Of a stretch of 64,000 nucleotides of DNA, positions 47,008 to 58,052 are shown one piece after another. The notes beneath the pieces are model-generated. The model saw only the letters and a program-made list of their open reading frames with translations. It was not told the origin of the DNA and searched no databases. Positions within the stretch are counted from its first letter, which is position 1. The number at the start of each line of letters is the position of its first letter. A program made the translations under genes and the position numbers. Source of the stretch: Puccinia triticina (Eukaryota > Basidiomycota > Pucciniomycetes > Pucciniales > Pucciniaceae); contig NC_070574.1 of NCBI RefSeq assembly GCF_026914185.1, positions 4,244,501 to 4,308,500 of the forward strand. The letters run 5' to 3'.

Positions 47008-47485
47008 TTTTGTCCCTTACACTCACTCTTGCATAAATTAGGCAATGGGCATGGAATCAACCAGTGCTTGATTCTTGCATGAGGCACAGCTTGCCTTGAG
47101 CTCTTCCATTTCAACTGCAAGCAGTTTCTAGAGTTCTTCTTGCAGTGAGACTTCTGTGAAATTTAACAAAAAAACTATCCAATTAGACAGATTTTTTCTA
47201 TTAAGACTGCCACAAACCCCTCATATCCCATCTTTTTATGCCACACCATTGCTCAAACTTTCAGGGCACAGAGACAATACAGAGTTTAAAGATCCCTGAA
47301 AGTTTTATACTGTTTACAAATGTAATAAAAAATTAATTCAGCTAGCAAGAATTTTCCTACTAAGCCCGCCGCACACTCCCTGAGAATCCTAAAAATTTCA
47401 GGGAATGAAGAATATCCACAATTATGAGTGCCCTGAATTTTTTGTGCGTCTGGGCAATGTAACAAAAAAGTTATTCCATTAGTAT

Positions 47486-47888
47486 CAACACTGGGTCAAT
47501 AAGATACCAGTAACGGTAACGTATTGATATTGTATCAATTTTTGGTGCGTTATTGTTACTGTTTCCAGTAACGGCAGCGCGTTACTGATATTCAGTTTGA
47601 ATTTTGGATTTTTTTTCAAGCCGTTACAATATTGCCACTGATATGAAGTCAATATTGCCGTGCTATCGAGATTTTTTTGGCTCTTTTAGCCTTTTTTTGG
47701 CTCTAATACTGCTGTTACCACGTTATCTGCGTTACCATAACGGTATGGTAACGCAGATAGCGTTTTGATACGCGCAGCGCGCAAAAAAACTTGTTACTGC
47801 TAACGGTAACGGTCCAAATAGGTAACGGGGATCAATTAAATACACAATTTGGCCTAATATCGTATTGAATTTTATCAACCCAGTGTTG
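47486..47888. mobile_element. MITE with M7-type ends and a GTAACG interior, copy 4
   Basis: Ends are CAACACTGGGT... and ...ACCCAGTGTTG. A perfect 7-bp duplication TTAGTAT lies at 47479-47485 and 47889-47895. The interior differs from the other M7 copies: it is made of GTAACGGTAACG/CCATAACGGTATGG motifs, but it is equally low-complexity and self-complementary. Confidence 0.95.
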
Positions 47889-48489
47889 TTAGTATGTACC
47901 CCAGAAAAGCGGGTATGCAAAAAACCGGGTACATTAATTAATCAATTGAAAATTGAGTTTTTTGCAATTCTGATTGCATGATAATTATTTTCATAATTTT
48001 AGATGAATTTTGATATCATTTGTTTTGTGGAAAAACCCAGGTACATACTTGGAAAAGGGGGTACGCAAAAACCAGGTACATTTAGTGAGATTACCGGGTA
48101 CGTTCATTAATGCCCTTATACAATATCATTCACTTTCAACAGGCACCCACTACACTCATATAGAGATGGTCTTGCAGTAGCTGTTTGGGGGTACCTGGTA
48201 CCCCTTGGCGCGCTGGCGCACCCGCCCAGAGCAGGGCATAGCACAGTGGTATTTGACGCGTTTTTTGGGCCCCTTGAATACTGATTTGTTGAATATTTGA
48301 GTATTTGGAGATATTCAACGGAAAAACTTCCAAAATACATTAAAAACACCAAAAAATTACATTCTTTGTGTTTTTGACTCAGTTTGGCCCATTTCTGGGC
48401 CACATAATTTTGAGGGAGTCATCCGTCAAAAACATCATGTTGCCAAAGGCGCTTATCATATTACCGGAGGCATGTCTCATAATGGCGGG

Positions 48490-48684
48490 CAGACTATTCA
48501 GAGTGCCAGATGCACTTTTGAATCTTGATAGTGGCAGACACACTTTTCATAGTGCCAGATGCACTTTTCATAGTGCCGGATGCACTTTTCATAGTACCGG
48601 ATGCACTTTTCATGGTGCTGGATGCACTTTTCATAGTGCTGGATGCACTTTTCATAGTGCCGGATGCACTTTTTATAGTGCCGG
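48490..48684. repeat. Satellite D (21-bp unit), left part
   Basis: Units contain the dyad GCACTTTTCATAGTGC (5-bp arms, 6-bp centre) plus CGGAT. It is a third 21-bp satellite in the window and continues at 49748-49965 after the inserted LTR. Confidence 0.9.
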
Positions 48685-49747
48685 TGTAAGACTCAAAAGT
48701 GGTTGTGAAACCCTTTTGCTGAATGGAGAAGGGGATGATGGAGGTGCAAACTCTGCCCTTCTATACTATCAGATAACAAGACCCACCAAGCTGCGCTTGG
48801 CAAGTTTTAATCAAGTGATAAGTCTGGTCTAGTTCCAGATGAAGTTGTTTGATGACAGGTATGTGAGATTTGAGAGGGTGTATGATGATGGAAAGGGTGA
48901 AAGTTGACTTGATGTTTCCGGTGGGGGTTGAGCACAGGTCCTCAAGAGGGTGATATAAAAAGTTTAGAGGAGTGTCTGGACTGAGAAGGGTATATGTCTC
49001 AGTCGGGAGTTGAACCAAGAACCGGGTAAATTGTGACAGGTGCGTGATATGCAACCAGGAGATATGAGAGTATGAGAATATGAGGGTGAGCTCAGTGGTT
49101 ATTGCAGATAAGAGGGATGATATGGTATGTTACAAAAGTGCAAGGGTGATGACAATGGCTAATGGGTGATATCTGTATAACTGGTGGGTACTGAACTGAG
49201 GGAAAAACAACTGGGGGGAGGAGAGAGCTCCTTATATAGACAAATGTGAGGGATTTTAGCTACAAGGGGGACCCTGGATGAGGGATTTTAGCTGGTGGGC
49301 TGCATACAAGTGGTGTCAGAAGATACTAAATACAGGAAAAAGTGGGGTGAGAAATGAAAGAGGAGGTCATACTATGCAAGGAGTGCATAAACAAAGCGGG
49401 GAAATGTCAAATACAGAGGAAATGGGGTTGGTCCCCTGCATATGCAGTGGATTTAAGAGGGATAGAAAAGAGTATGTGTTTGGCTGGGGCTGAGTATGTA
49501 TATACTTGGGAAAGGTGACTTGAGGGGTGTGACAGGTTGATGACTGGGGCTGGCCGTGTCCATGAGGGTCCAAGAGGGTGTAACTTCCAATCCAGCGGGG
49601 TTCCAGTGACGCTTCCAGTGGTGACTAGGGGTAAAATTGGCCGTAGAATCCATTTCTAAGGTCCATTTGGTGGTATCTTGAGGCCTAGGGTGAGTAAATA
49701 TATGTATGAGAAAAAACGTTTGATTTTTCACTTTTCCGTCTACCACA
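48685..49747 (-). repeat. Solo LTR (minus orientation) inside satellite D
   Basis: Plus-strand ends are TGTAAGACTC and TCTACCACA (1063 bp). A perfect 4-bp duplication CCGG lies at 48681-48684 and 49748-49751. It shares segments such as TTGGCCGTAGAATCCA with the LTR at 56407-57486. Confidence 0.9.
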
Positions 49748-49965
49748 CCGGATGCACTTTTCATAGTACCAGAAACACTTTTCATAGTGCCAGATGCACT
49801 TTTGATAGTGGCGGACTCACTTTTAATAGTGGCAGACACACTTTTCAAAGTGGCAGACACACTTTTCAAAGTGGCAGACGCACTTTTCATAGTGGCAGAC
49901 GCACTTTTTGTAGTGGCAGACACACTTTTCAAAGTGCCAGAGGCAGATTTCTTTTTGTGTTGCAC
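49748..49965. repeat. Satellite D, right part
   Basis: Continuation of the 48490-48684 array. Units at 49800-49950 form a variant with GTGGCAGACACACTTTTCA. Confidence 0.9.
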
Positions 49966-50239
49966 CAAAGGGGCTAGTAGAGGGCCTGTGCAAACTCATC
50001 TGGGACCTTTGGGCCCCAGAGAATCTTGCATTGGCCCTCTCCGCGCCCCTTTGAGCCATTATTTGAATTTTTTGAATATCCGAGCTTAAATTTGCCCAGG
50101 CATTATTCAAATACAAATACTCAAATCAATTCAATTCAATTTGCTATTCCCTGGCCCAGAGGTACCAGCTGCCTGCTTTAGGGAAAAAAAACTGATGACA
50201 CCTGGGTGTACCGCCAGTGCACCCGCCCTGCCAGAGGTT

Positions 50240-50485
50240 CCCAGTGTACCTCAATGACTAGTCTGCTCCGGTCATCAAGAGGGCAATGCTCTCTGTGCAC
50301 CACCCTCTTGATTACCACAGACCCGTCATTGAGAGGGCATTGAGAGTTTTGGATACATCCCTCTTGATGACCAGCCTGTTCTGGTCATTGAGAGGGTTAT
50401 GCTCTTGATGAACCAACCTCTCAATGACCGGTCATCAAGAGGCATGTACCCTCTCAATCACTGGTCCTTCAATGGTGTCCTCTCA
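50240..50485. repeat. Palindrome cluster (CCTCTTGATGACC / GGTCATTGAGAGG)
   Basis: Several inverted pairs with 10-14-bp arms; the same kind as at 54536-55380. Confidence 0.75.
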
Positions 50486-50639
50486 ACCTATCCTTGAGCA
50501 GGAGACCAAAAATCTGGAAGGTACCTGTGGTACCGCCGGTACCCTGTCAGGTGGTTCCGTGTGGAGTGCCAGGTGCCTGTTTTTTGGCAAAAAATGACCT
50601 GGTAACCTGGTCCACTGGGGCTATCTCTAGTGACAACCC

Positions 50640-52904
50640 CCTGCAATAAGGTCAACCGGGTGCATCCTGTTGAGGTTGTGGAGTCATGTGTTTCTTTTTA
50701 CTCAAGTGTTTCTGCTTCAAACCTTTCTTGTACATATCACAGCTTTTTAGTCACCTGGAGCAATAGACGTGGAAGGACCTTTCCTCATCCTTCCACAAAC
50801 ATCTTCATCACTTCTGCTGTTCCAGGTGAGTGTCTCTTTCTCTTTTCTTCTTTGTTTCTCTCTCTGATGCAATGATAATCCTTCCACAAAAATCTTCATC
50901 ACTTCTGCTGTTCCAGATTCATCATTGCAACACATCCAATGTGAGATCAATCCCCCAGATCAAATTTATAATGGTGAGGTCTACCAACACATTATCCCTT
51001 TGTTTTAATGTATCAGTGGGACCTACCAATATAATATTGGTCTGGGAGACCAATATTATATTGGTTTCCCCTGGTCGACCTCACCGCAGCCTCAGGGGGT
51101 TTTAACTGATGCAGACCCTTTTGCAGTGTGTGCCCAGGACACCACGGATGTTTGCTCAGCACTTGCGTGCAAGTGCCATCACCCCTCTCTTTAGGAACCC
51201 TTTAAAAGCTCTTTAAGGACTTGGCTCCAAGTGATGTGTAATTTTGTGCTGAATTTTTGCTGAAGTTATGCTGAATGTTTATGAAGTCATGTTGGAAAGG
51301 GTCTGATATCATATTGATACCAACTGCAACTTGACTGTATATATTACTTTAACTCTTTAAAAACATATGTACAACCACACTGCAATGAATTGTCAACTGC
51401 TTGGCAGAAACAATGGTTTCTTCTATTGAAACTATATAATATATTTTGATTAATCATGGGTTTATACCAGGGGAGCTTTCTCAGCACTTGCATGCAATTT
51501 TAATTATTCAATGATTTCTTTTACCTTTTAAATTTCCTGGCGGAACCCTACTAAGGAGACAGTGAGTGTTGTGAATTTGGACATTATCAAGGATGGCATT
51601 TCAAGGCTTGCTTGATGCGGTGGAGCATAGATTTTGGTTAATTGTTTATGTGGTTCCATTGTGTTTGTTGTGTGGCACTTGGTTTGCAATTAAAACAAAG
51701 TTTTGTTGCGTTGGTTCATTTGAGGGTGTTGGTCCCTGGTGATACAGACCTGGTGTTTGGACATCTACCCGCTGATGGTGCTGAGCCTGGTAAAGGTGGT
51801 GTATGGGGTGCCGGTGATCATTTCCTGATTGGGAGCACAGCACAGCGGTGTGTTCCTTAATTCCATAATAAATACATCAAGCATGTAGATCAACTTGATA
51901 TATGATCTTGGAAAAGAGGATCCAATAAAAAACTCTTCAGCAAAATTCCTGATGGATATGTTTTCTAAAATAAATTCAATTCTGAACACAAAGATTTGGT
52001 AGTAAATTTGAAACATTTGGATGTATTAAATATTTACCAGTGAATTTTTGGCGTGTCTTATCTAAAATTAAATTCCTCTCTAACAGTTCTTTTGGATTAA
52101 ATCTTCATTACTCTCCATTTCAGTTTTCCAGTATGCATTCCCCAGGTTGGTTCTGCTTGACATGTTAAGTGGATAATCTTGGCTATCAATTTCAATCTTA
52201 TCATGTTATTCTTACTCAAAATTCTGTTTCTCTCTGGGCTGATTTTATATTGAATCATCATATCTTTGATTGTTTCACAAATGATGTGCGGAGTAGTTTT
52301 TTGAAATATTTGCTATCAATTGAATGCGCATGATTTTCCATGCCAGTTTTCCCACCGGCAGATGCTATATTGGGTCTGCTTGAAATATTGAGTCAATGGC
52401 CTGCAAGCAATCAGCTCTGCAAGAATTTTTAGAGCCTCAACTGTAGTTTTTTTTGGCCAAAATCCAAACCTTGAGAAATTGAACATGTGAAGGAGCCTTT
52501 TCAAAACAACACCAAAGATTGCACGGTTTTTCAGGATCTTGGTAGAAAGAAAAAATGAAAGAGGTGCAAGCAAAAAGATTACCATCAGGTTGCAAACATT
52601 CAGCATGCTTTATTACTCAAGGGAATTCAAGAAGAACAAAAGATCACCTTGGTTAACAAGGTATCCCCATGATATTTTTTGCTTGCAAGGTGAATGCCTG
52701 ATTCTTTAAGGTCAGCTGTTACGTGAACAGATCATAGCAAAAATATCACAAGGCTTAGATCTAATTGGGCAAAATGTTACAAGGATGATAATAAGGCGAC
52801 TGACAACTTGGCACCAAAATCCATGCAAGGAAACGAGCTGTGATTCATTTTCAAAAAGCAACCTGCCAGAAGTGATCTAGTTCAGCATTTGTGAGATTTT
52901 CAAG
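50640..52904. other. No supported gene; local duplication and hairpin
   Basis: A segment CTTCCACAAACATCTTCATC... is duplicated at about 50790 and 50881, with a GTGAGT donor between the copies (50825). A 41-nt perfect hairpin lies at 51025-51065. Frames at 51642-51860 and 52316-52606 show no domain. Confidence 0.45.
51025..51065. other. Perfect 19-bp-stem hairpin, 3-nt loop
   Basis: ACCAATATAATATTGGTCT, then GGG, then the exact reverse complement. Each arm is itself partly palindromic (CCAATATAATATTGG). Confidence 0.95.
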
Positions 52905-52911
52905 GTTTGAA

Positions 52912-53378
52912 CAACAGTGGGCTGCTACACTACACTACGCTACAGGGCCACTTAGCGTTAGCGTATCAGCAAAAAGCGCCCGCCCATTTTGAGTAGCGTT
53001 AGCGCGCTGTTAGCGCCGCTACGCTGCGCTACGTTTCAGCGGCGCTAACAGCGCGCCAATTTTTTGTTAGTGTTAGCGCGCCGCTACAGGCACTACGCTG
53101 CGCTACAGCGCTTTTAGCGGAAAAAAAGGCCTTTTTTCAGCTAAAAGAACTGTGGCGCACCGTAGCGCGCGCTCTTTTGCGCCCTGCGTGTGTAGCGTTA
53201 GCGCAATTGCGCACATCTGCGCTAACGCTACGCTAACAGCTAAATTAGCTGCGCACCATTTGCGCGTAGCGTTAGCGCAGAGAAGGCGCAATTCCGCTAA
53301 CGCTACGCTAAAATTTACCGGAATTCCGCTACGCTACGCCACGCTAACGCTACAGTTAGCGTAGCTGGCCCACCGTTG
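52912..53378. mobile_element. MITE family M7, copy 5
   Basis: Ends are CAACAGTGGGCTGC... and ...GGCCCACCGTTG. A perfect 7-bp duplication GTTTGAA lies at 52905-52911 and 53379-53385. The interior is closely similar to copy 3 (29637-30090). Confidence 0.95.
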
Positions 53379-53385
53379 GTTTGAA

Positions 53386-54530
53386 TCAACATAGGGCATG
53401 ACTTGTCTCTGCAAACCTATAAGAAGAAGAACCGTATAAGTCATGATGTTCACTTGGATTTGAGGAAATAATTTATCTAAGACTCAAAAATCTGGTTGTG
53501 ATTGATTTGTATGTTAGGTAGAAGAGGGAGTTTACGTGAAAGTTGATTTAAAATTCCAATTTTTCCTTTGATTGTGTCTGGCGGAATGGGGTTGTTGAAT
53601 GGTGATGATTTTTCAAGATAGTATCTTTTATTATCTGGCTGGTAGTGGCTGAGCCCATGTTCAAATTGAAGCAGACCATTTGAAAATTTCAATAGTTAAG
53701 TTCCAAAGAGTAGTTATTTGAGAATGATGTAGAAGTTGTGAATTTGTGTATTTCCAATCCCCTATTCAACCCATTTGAAATTATCTGGGATGTGAGATTC
53801 CTCTTCTAATTTATTGGCAGAAATCAGCCTTGGATATGAGGTGGAGTGGCTGTCCCATTGGCTGGCTGATTGTTGAAATGACAATGTATAAAATTACACC
53901 CTTGGAAACTGGTGGCGTAGCCACCTTGGAATATAGTGGTGAATTGTATTTGTGCTCTGTAACTGGCTCCCTGAAGTAAATTTTCCAAATTTTCTGTTTT
54001 TTGGTAGGGATTTAAGGGCAAGCCATGCACGAGTGAATTGGGGCATGTTGAATCACCCTGAATTCCAACTTCCACTGCACATGGAGCTTTCTGAAGGAGA
54101 ATGTGGATCAATTCAATTGAGAATGAGAAATCACGATTTTCAAGATACTGAAGGCGTAAATTTGGAATCCTTAAGTTGTTGTGTAGTGAATTAGATGCCA
54201 ATTTTATAAAAGAACTGTCTTTCTGGAAGGATCACATTTTGTTCACATTTTTTCTTGTTTACTGCACCATTTTTGTCTCCCTGGTTCAAGAAAGATTTTT
54301 AAATAAATAAAAAAGTAACATTTTGATTTACAATCAACATTGATCCAAATATTTGATTCTAAACTACTGTTGATTGGTCTGGAATTTGGGAATTTCTGTC
54401 TTCCCAAGTTGTGTTACTATTTTTTTCCTCTTCATACTTCTTTCTATTCTAAAAATAGAGTGATTGAATTCATTTTTGAATTAAATTTTTGGCTTCTTTT
54501 GTTTCTGAATCTTCTGATTTGAATTGGTCT
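53386..54530. other. No gene seen
   Basis: Mixed sequence. A minus frame at 53824-54201 and a plus frame at 53952-54194 overlap and neither shows a domain. Confidence 0.5.
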
Positions 54531-54535
54531 CAATG

Positions 54536-55380
54536 ACCAGTCTGTACCGGTCATTGAGGGGGAAGCACTTGGTCATTGAGTGGGGTACACATGTACTCCA
54601 CTTGATAGCCATTGAGTGGCATTAAACCCCAGTATGCCGCTCAATGGCTGGTCATTGAGTGGCCTGCGCAGGACTCAATGGCTGGTCATCATTTGTGGAG
54701 TACACACCCCAGTTGATGGCCTGTCATTGGGTGGGATACATACTCCGCTTGATTGCTAGTCATCAAGCAGAGTGTGTACTCCACCCAGTGGTTGGCCATT
54801 GATTGGAGTGTTCTGAGGGGGCATGATGTGCCGTAGTGCCCCCCGGTGATCCCTGTTGTCACACAAACGTACGGGTGTATGTTGGTGTGACACACAGGAG
54901 TCACACCTACCCTTGATGACCGGTCTGTACCGGTCATCAAGAGGTGGAAGTCCCCTTGATGACCAGTCAGTGCCGGTCATTGAGGGGAGGTGTTACTCCT
55001 CTCGATGACCGGTCTGTACCGGTCATCAAGAGGTGGAAGTCCCCTTGATGACCGGCACAGACTGGTCATTGAGGGGAGGTTTTACTCCTCTCGATGACCT
55101 GGACAGATTGGTCATCAAGGGGAGAGAGGAGTAACACCTCCTCCTGATGACCGGTCTGTACCAATCAGGGGAGGTGTTATTCCTCTTGATGACCGGCACA
55201 GACCGGTCATTGAGGGCAGATGTACTCCACTCAATGGCCCGTACAGACCAGTCATCGGGGGGAATTACTCCTCTCGATGAACGGTACAGACTGGTCATCG
55301 AGGGGACTTCCACCTCTTGATGACCGGAACAGACCGGTCATCAAGGGGACTTCCACCTCTCAATGACTGGTACAGACCGG
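54536..55380. repeat. GACCGGTC palindrome cluster
   Basis: About twenty inverted pairs built from CTCCYCTYGATGACCGGT and its complement (ACCGGTCATCAAGAGG), with centres such as CTGT. Units run head-to-head and tail-to-tail. The array resumes at 56271-56402 after an LTR inserted at a CCGG site. Confidence 0.9.
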
Positions 55381-56270
55381 TGTGGTAACCCTGTTCCCAC
55401 TCATATCACCATTCTCATATCATACATATCCCTCACATATCCATCATTATTATTCCAGATTCAGATTCTACACCTCATTTTACCCCTAGTCACTCACTCA
55501 TACCACCCTGAAATTCCCTTTGGATCAGAAGTTATTAGCATATACAGTTTCATTGGTATTTTCCTGCTTCTCACATTTCATCTACATTACATATTCCAGT
55601 CATCATCACCATAGCTACATATATTACACATTAAATAGTGCTCATCATTACATCACTTCATCATTACATTACATAGTGCTCATCATTACATTACATAGTG
55701 CTCATCATTACTTCACTTCATCATTACATTTCATCATTGCTCATCTTCAGACCTTGTTACATTGTGCTCATCATGATTTCCCCTTGTTGTATTTCCTCAC
55801 ATATATACTCCCCTCTATATGTTGTATCCCCACATTGATTTTCTACTCCATACACCCTGTATGACCTTTTCACCACACCATTAGATACACCTTCATCAGT
55901 ACATATTTCACCACACCATTAGATAACATTGCCATTCACACATCTTATACACTTTCATACATACCAGAAATATATCCCCCTGCATATATCATTCACATTT
56001 GCACATCACCTTTCATCTTTGCCCCCCACTACTCCTCCACTCCTCCTCATACCCTACAGGTACAAGTAGTCAGCTCATAGTATTAGTCAGTCTAAGATTA
56101 TAGTAGAAAAGCCACACCTTTCTTCTTTTTCTTAGTGTTACACTCATCCCCAGTAGTATTAGTCAGGAAGGCAGCTCTTATATCAGCATCCTTGGCATAG
56201 CTTACATTAGTACTAGTGTAGTTATACATTTCCCTTCCCAGCTCTATTCTCCCATTTGAGTAGTTCCACA
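55381..56270 (+). repeat. Solo LTR in the palindrome cluster
   Basis: TGTGGTAACC...AGTTCCACA, 890 bp, with a perfect CCGG duplication at 55377-55380 and 56271-56274. Same family as 14766-15697. Confidence 0.95.
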
Positions 56271-56406
56271 CCGGTCATCAAGAGGAGTAACACCTCCCCT
56301 CGATGACCGGCACTAACCGGTCATCAAGGGGACTTCCACCTCTTGATGACCGGTACAGACCGGTCATCGAGAGGTGTGAGTCCCCTTGATGACCGGTACA
56401 GACCGA
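56271..56406. repeat. GACCGGTC palindrome cluster, resumed
   Basis: Continuation of the 54536-55380 array up to the next LTR. Confidence 0.85.
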
Positions 56407-57486
56407 TGTAAAGCTCAAAAGCGTTCCTGAGAACCTTTTGCTGAGTGCGGAAAGGGATGAATGAGGTTACCTCTGCCTTTCCTGGGTCACTAGACACTAA
56501 AACAAGCCCCCCAATCTACAATTGGAAGGTTTATGTAGTGATAGTGGAGGTGTATCAAAAGATAGCCTACTTGGAGCAGGTGGCTTAAGGGTTATGGTAA
56601 TGTAGCTGATGTGTAAGTGTTGTAATGAGGTTGTAATTTGTATGTAAGGGTGTAAAACCAAAATATAGAGTGGGGCTAATACTGTAGAGTGAGCAAGTAT
56701 TGTACTGTTATGGGGTAAGCTGAGTGCAAGTAGTTTGCTGAGAGAAAATTACAACTGGGGGGAGGAGAGCCTCCTTAAATAGAAAAGAGTGAGACATTTT
56801 AGCTCCAGGAGAACAAGAGAATGAGGGGTTTTAGCTGCCCTGAAAGCTACAATGAGGTATTTTGGCTGGTGGTTGACAGGTCACATGAGGTCATGATGTC
56901 ATATGAGAGAATTTAGCTAGTGAGAAATAGGAGGTGAGGTATTTTAGCTGGCCTTGCCTGTCAACTGATGTCATCTGCAAGCTGCATGAGGGGTTTTTGC
57001 TATCTTGACACCCGCATGATGTCATCTGTCAACTGTCAGACTGCAGCCCCTATTACACTAGTCTGCATGCACCTGCATAAGACTGCATAAGCCTGCATCA
57101 AGTATGCATAACACTGCATGACACTGCATGACATGTGCATAGCACAATGAAATGAGTGCAGCTGATGAGGTAAAGTATATGTAAAGGTTTAGACAAGCTG
57201 TCAGGGTGGTCCATGTAACGGATTACATGTCCTGGGTAAGTGTGGTTCATGTAACGGATTACATGACCTGAGTATGGTGTTTGTGTGTGTGAAACTGAAT
57301 GATGGTGTCTTGAAGGGGTTGTAACTTGTGATCCAGAGGGGTGTAAGATGTGTTGTCCATGGTGTCCTGTGTAGTTTTGGCCGTAGAATCCAATGGTGTC
57401 GCCGTATTGGTTGATTTGAGAATGTACATATGAGAAAAAGGGAATTTTTGAAATGGGCTAGATGGGTAACCATAAAGCATACCACA
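56407..57486 (-). repeat. 3' LTR of a minus-strand gypsy-type element
   Basis: On the minus strand it begins TGTGGTATGC immediately after the purine tract AAGTTGGGGGAGGA (57500-57487) and ends ...CTTTACA at 56407. It is similar to the solo LTR at 48685-49747. The internal region lies to its right and is interrupted by Helitron H2. Confidence 0.8.
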
Positions 57487-57533
57487 TCCTCCCCCAACTT
57501 ATTGTCTGTCCCCAGACAATTCTGTTTTGATTA
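57487..57533 (-). other. Purine tract and hairpin of the minus-strand retroelement
   Basis: Minus strand: TTGTCTGGGGACAGACAA (7-bp stem), then ATAAGTTGGGGGAGGA, then the LTR. The layout matches the first gypsy element at 4279-4312. Confidence 0.75.
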
Positions 57534-57815
57534 TCCCACTTCCTTAAATCCACAAAATCCTAGACCTCTGGATCTAAGTTTTGGGGTGTTTTATTTAGAA
57601 AATCACAAAAAAATAGTGCACACAAGTTGAAAATCCCCAAAGGCCCAAAGGCCCTATAGATGACCCTCCAGCTGTGCCGCAGCAACGAGCAAAAGTGGGC
57701 CGGTTGTTAGAGTAGTCCAGGAAGGCCCTAATCAAGTGATTAGTGGGCTCCCAGGGAGGGGGTAGGACGAAACCGGAACCCCTGGGAGGACAATGGACAC
57801 CAACCCACCCCTCCT
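57534..57815 (+). promoter_or_regulatory. Conserved 5' region of the Helitron family
   Basis: Shared between H1 (minus 3349 to about 3060) and H2, whereas the interiors differ completely. It ends in a TATA-like segment in both (CTTAAATATTC in H2, CTTTATACCTTG in H1), so it may include a promoter. This is inference from conservation only. Confidence 0.45.
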
Positions 57816-58052
57816 TAAATATTCAAGCTGCACCCCTTCGCCTGTGAGACTGTGACTCGGTAGCTGTCTTGGCGCCGCGCACACCTTATCCTTGCCAACG
57901 CCACGCCCAGTGCCACACCAATCATGACCCTTGTCAGCGCGTCACCCACTACCCTTGCAAACACCACACCAACGCTCACGCCCGCCGCGGCAAATACAGA
58001 TGCGTCCAACAACCGGCTGTTCAAGTGGATCCAACCCTACGGGTAGCAAAGC

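Larger units (their letters stand above)
41956..48115. mobile_element. Mutator-like long-TIR element, 6.2 kb
   Basis: Flanked by a perfect 9-bp duplication TTATACAAT (41947-41955 and 48116-48124). Ends are GGGGGTTAATAAACGTACCC and its near complement. The inverted arms are long: 41956-44083, once T8 copy B is removed, pairs in segments with 47111-48115 once the MITE at 47486-47888 is removed. Nine-base duplications and long arms point to the Mutator superfamily. No transposase is visible; the centre holds a minisatellite and a gag-only LTR element. Confidence 0.85.
48159..50631. mobile_element. X-type element carrying satellite D
   Basis: The left end TAGAGATGGTC and right end GGCTATCTCTAGT resemble insert X. 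GGTACC-rich subterminal sequence and a GACCGG-type palindrome cluster (50240-50480) also match X. The target duplication is not clear and the left boundary is approximate. Confidence 0.45.
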
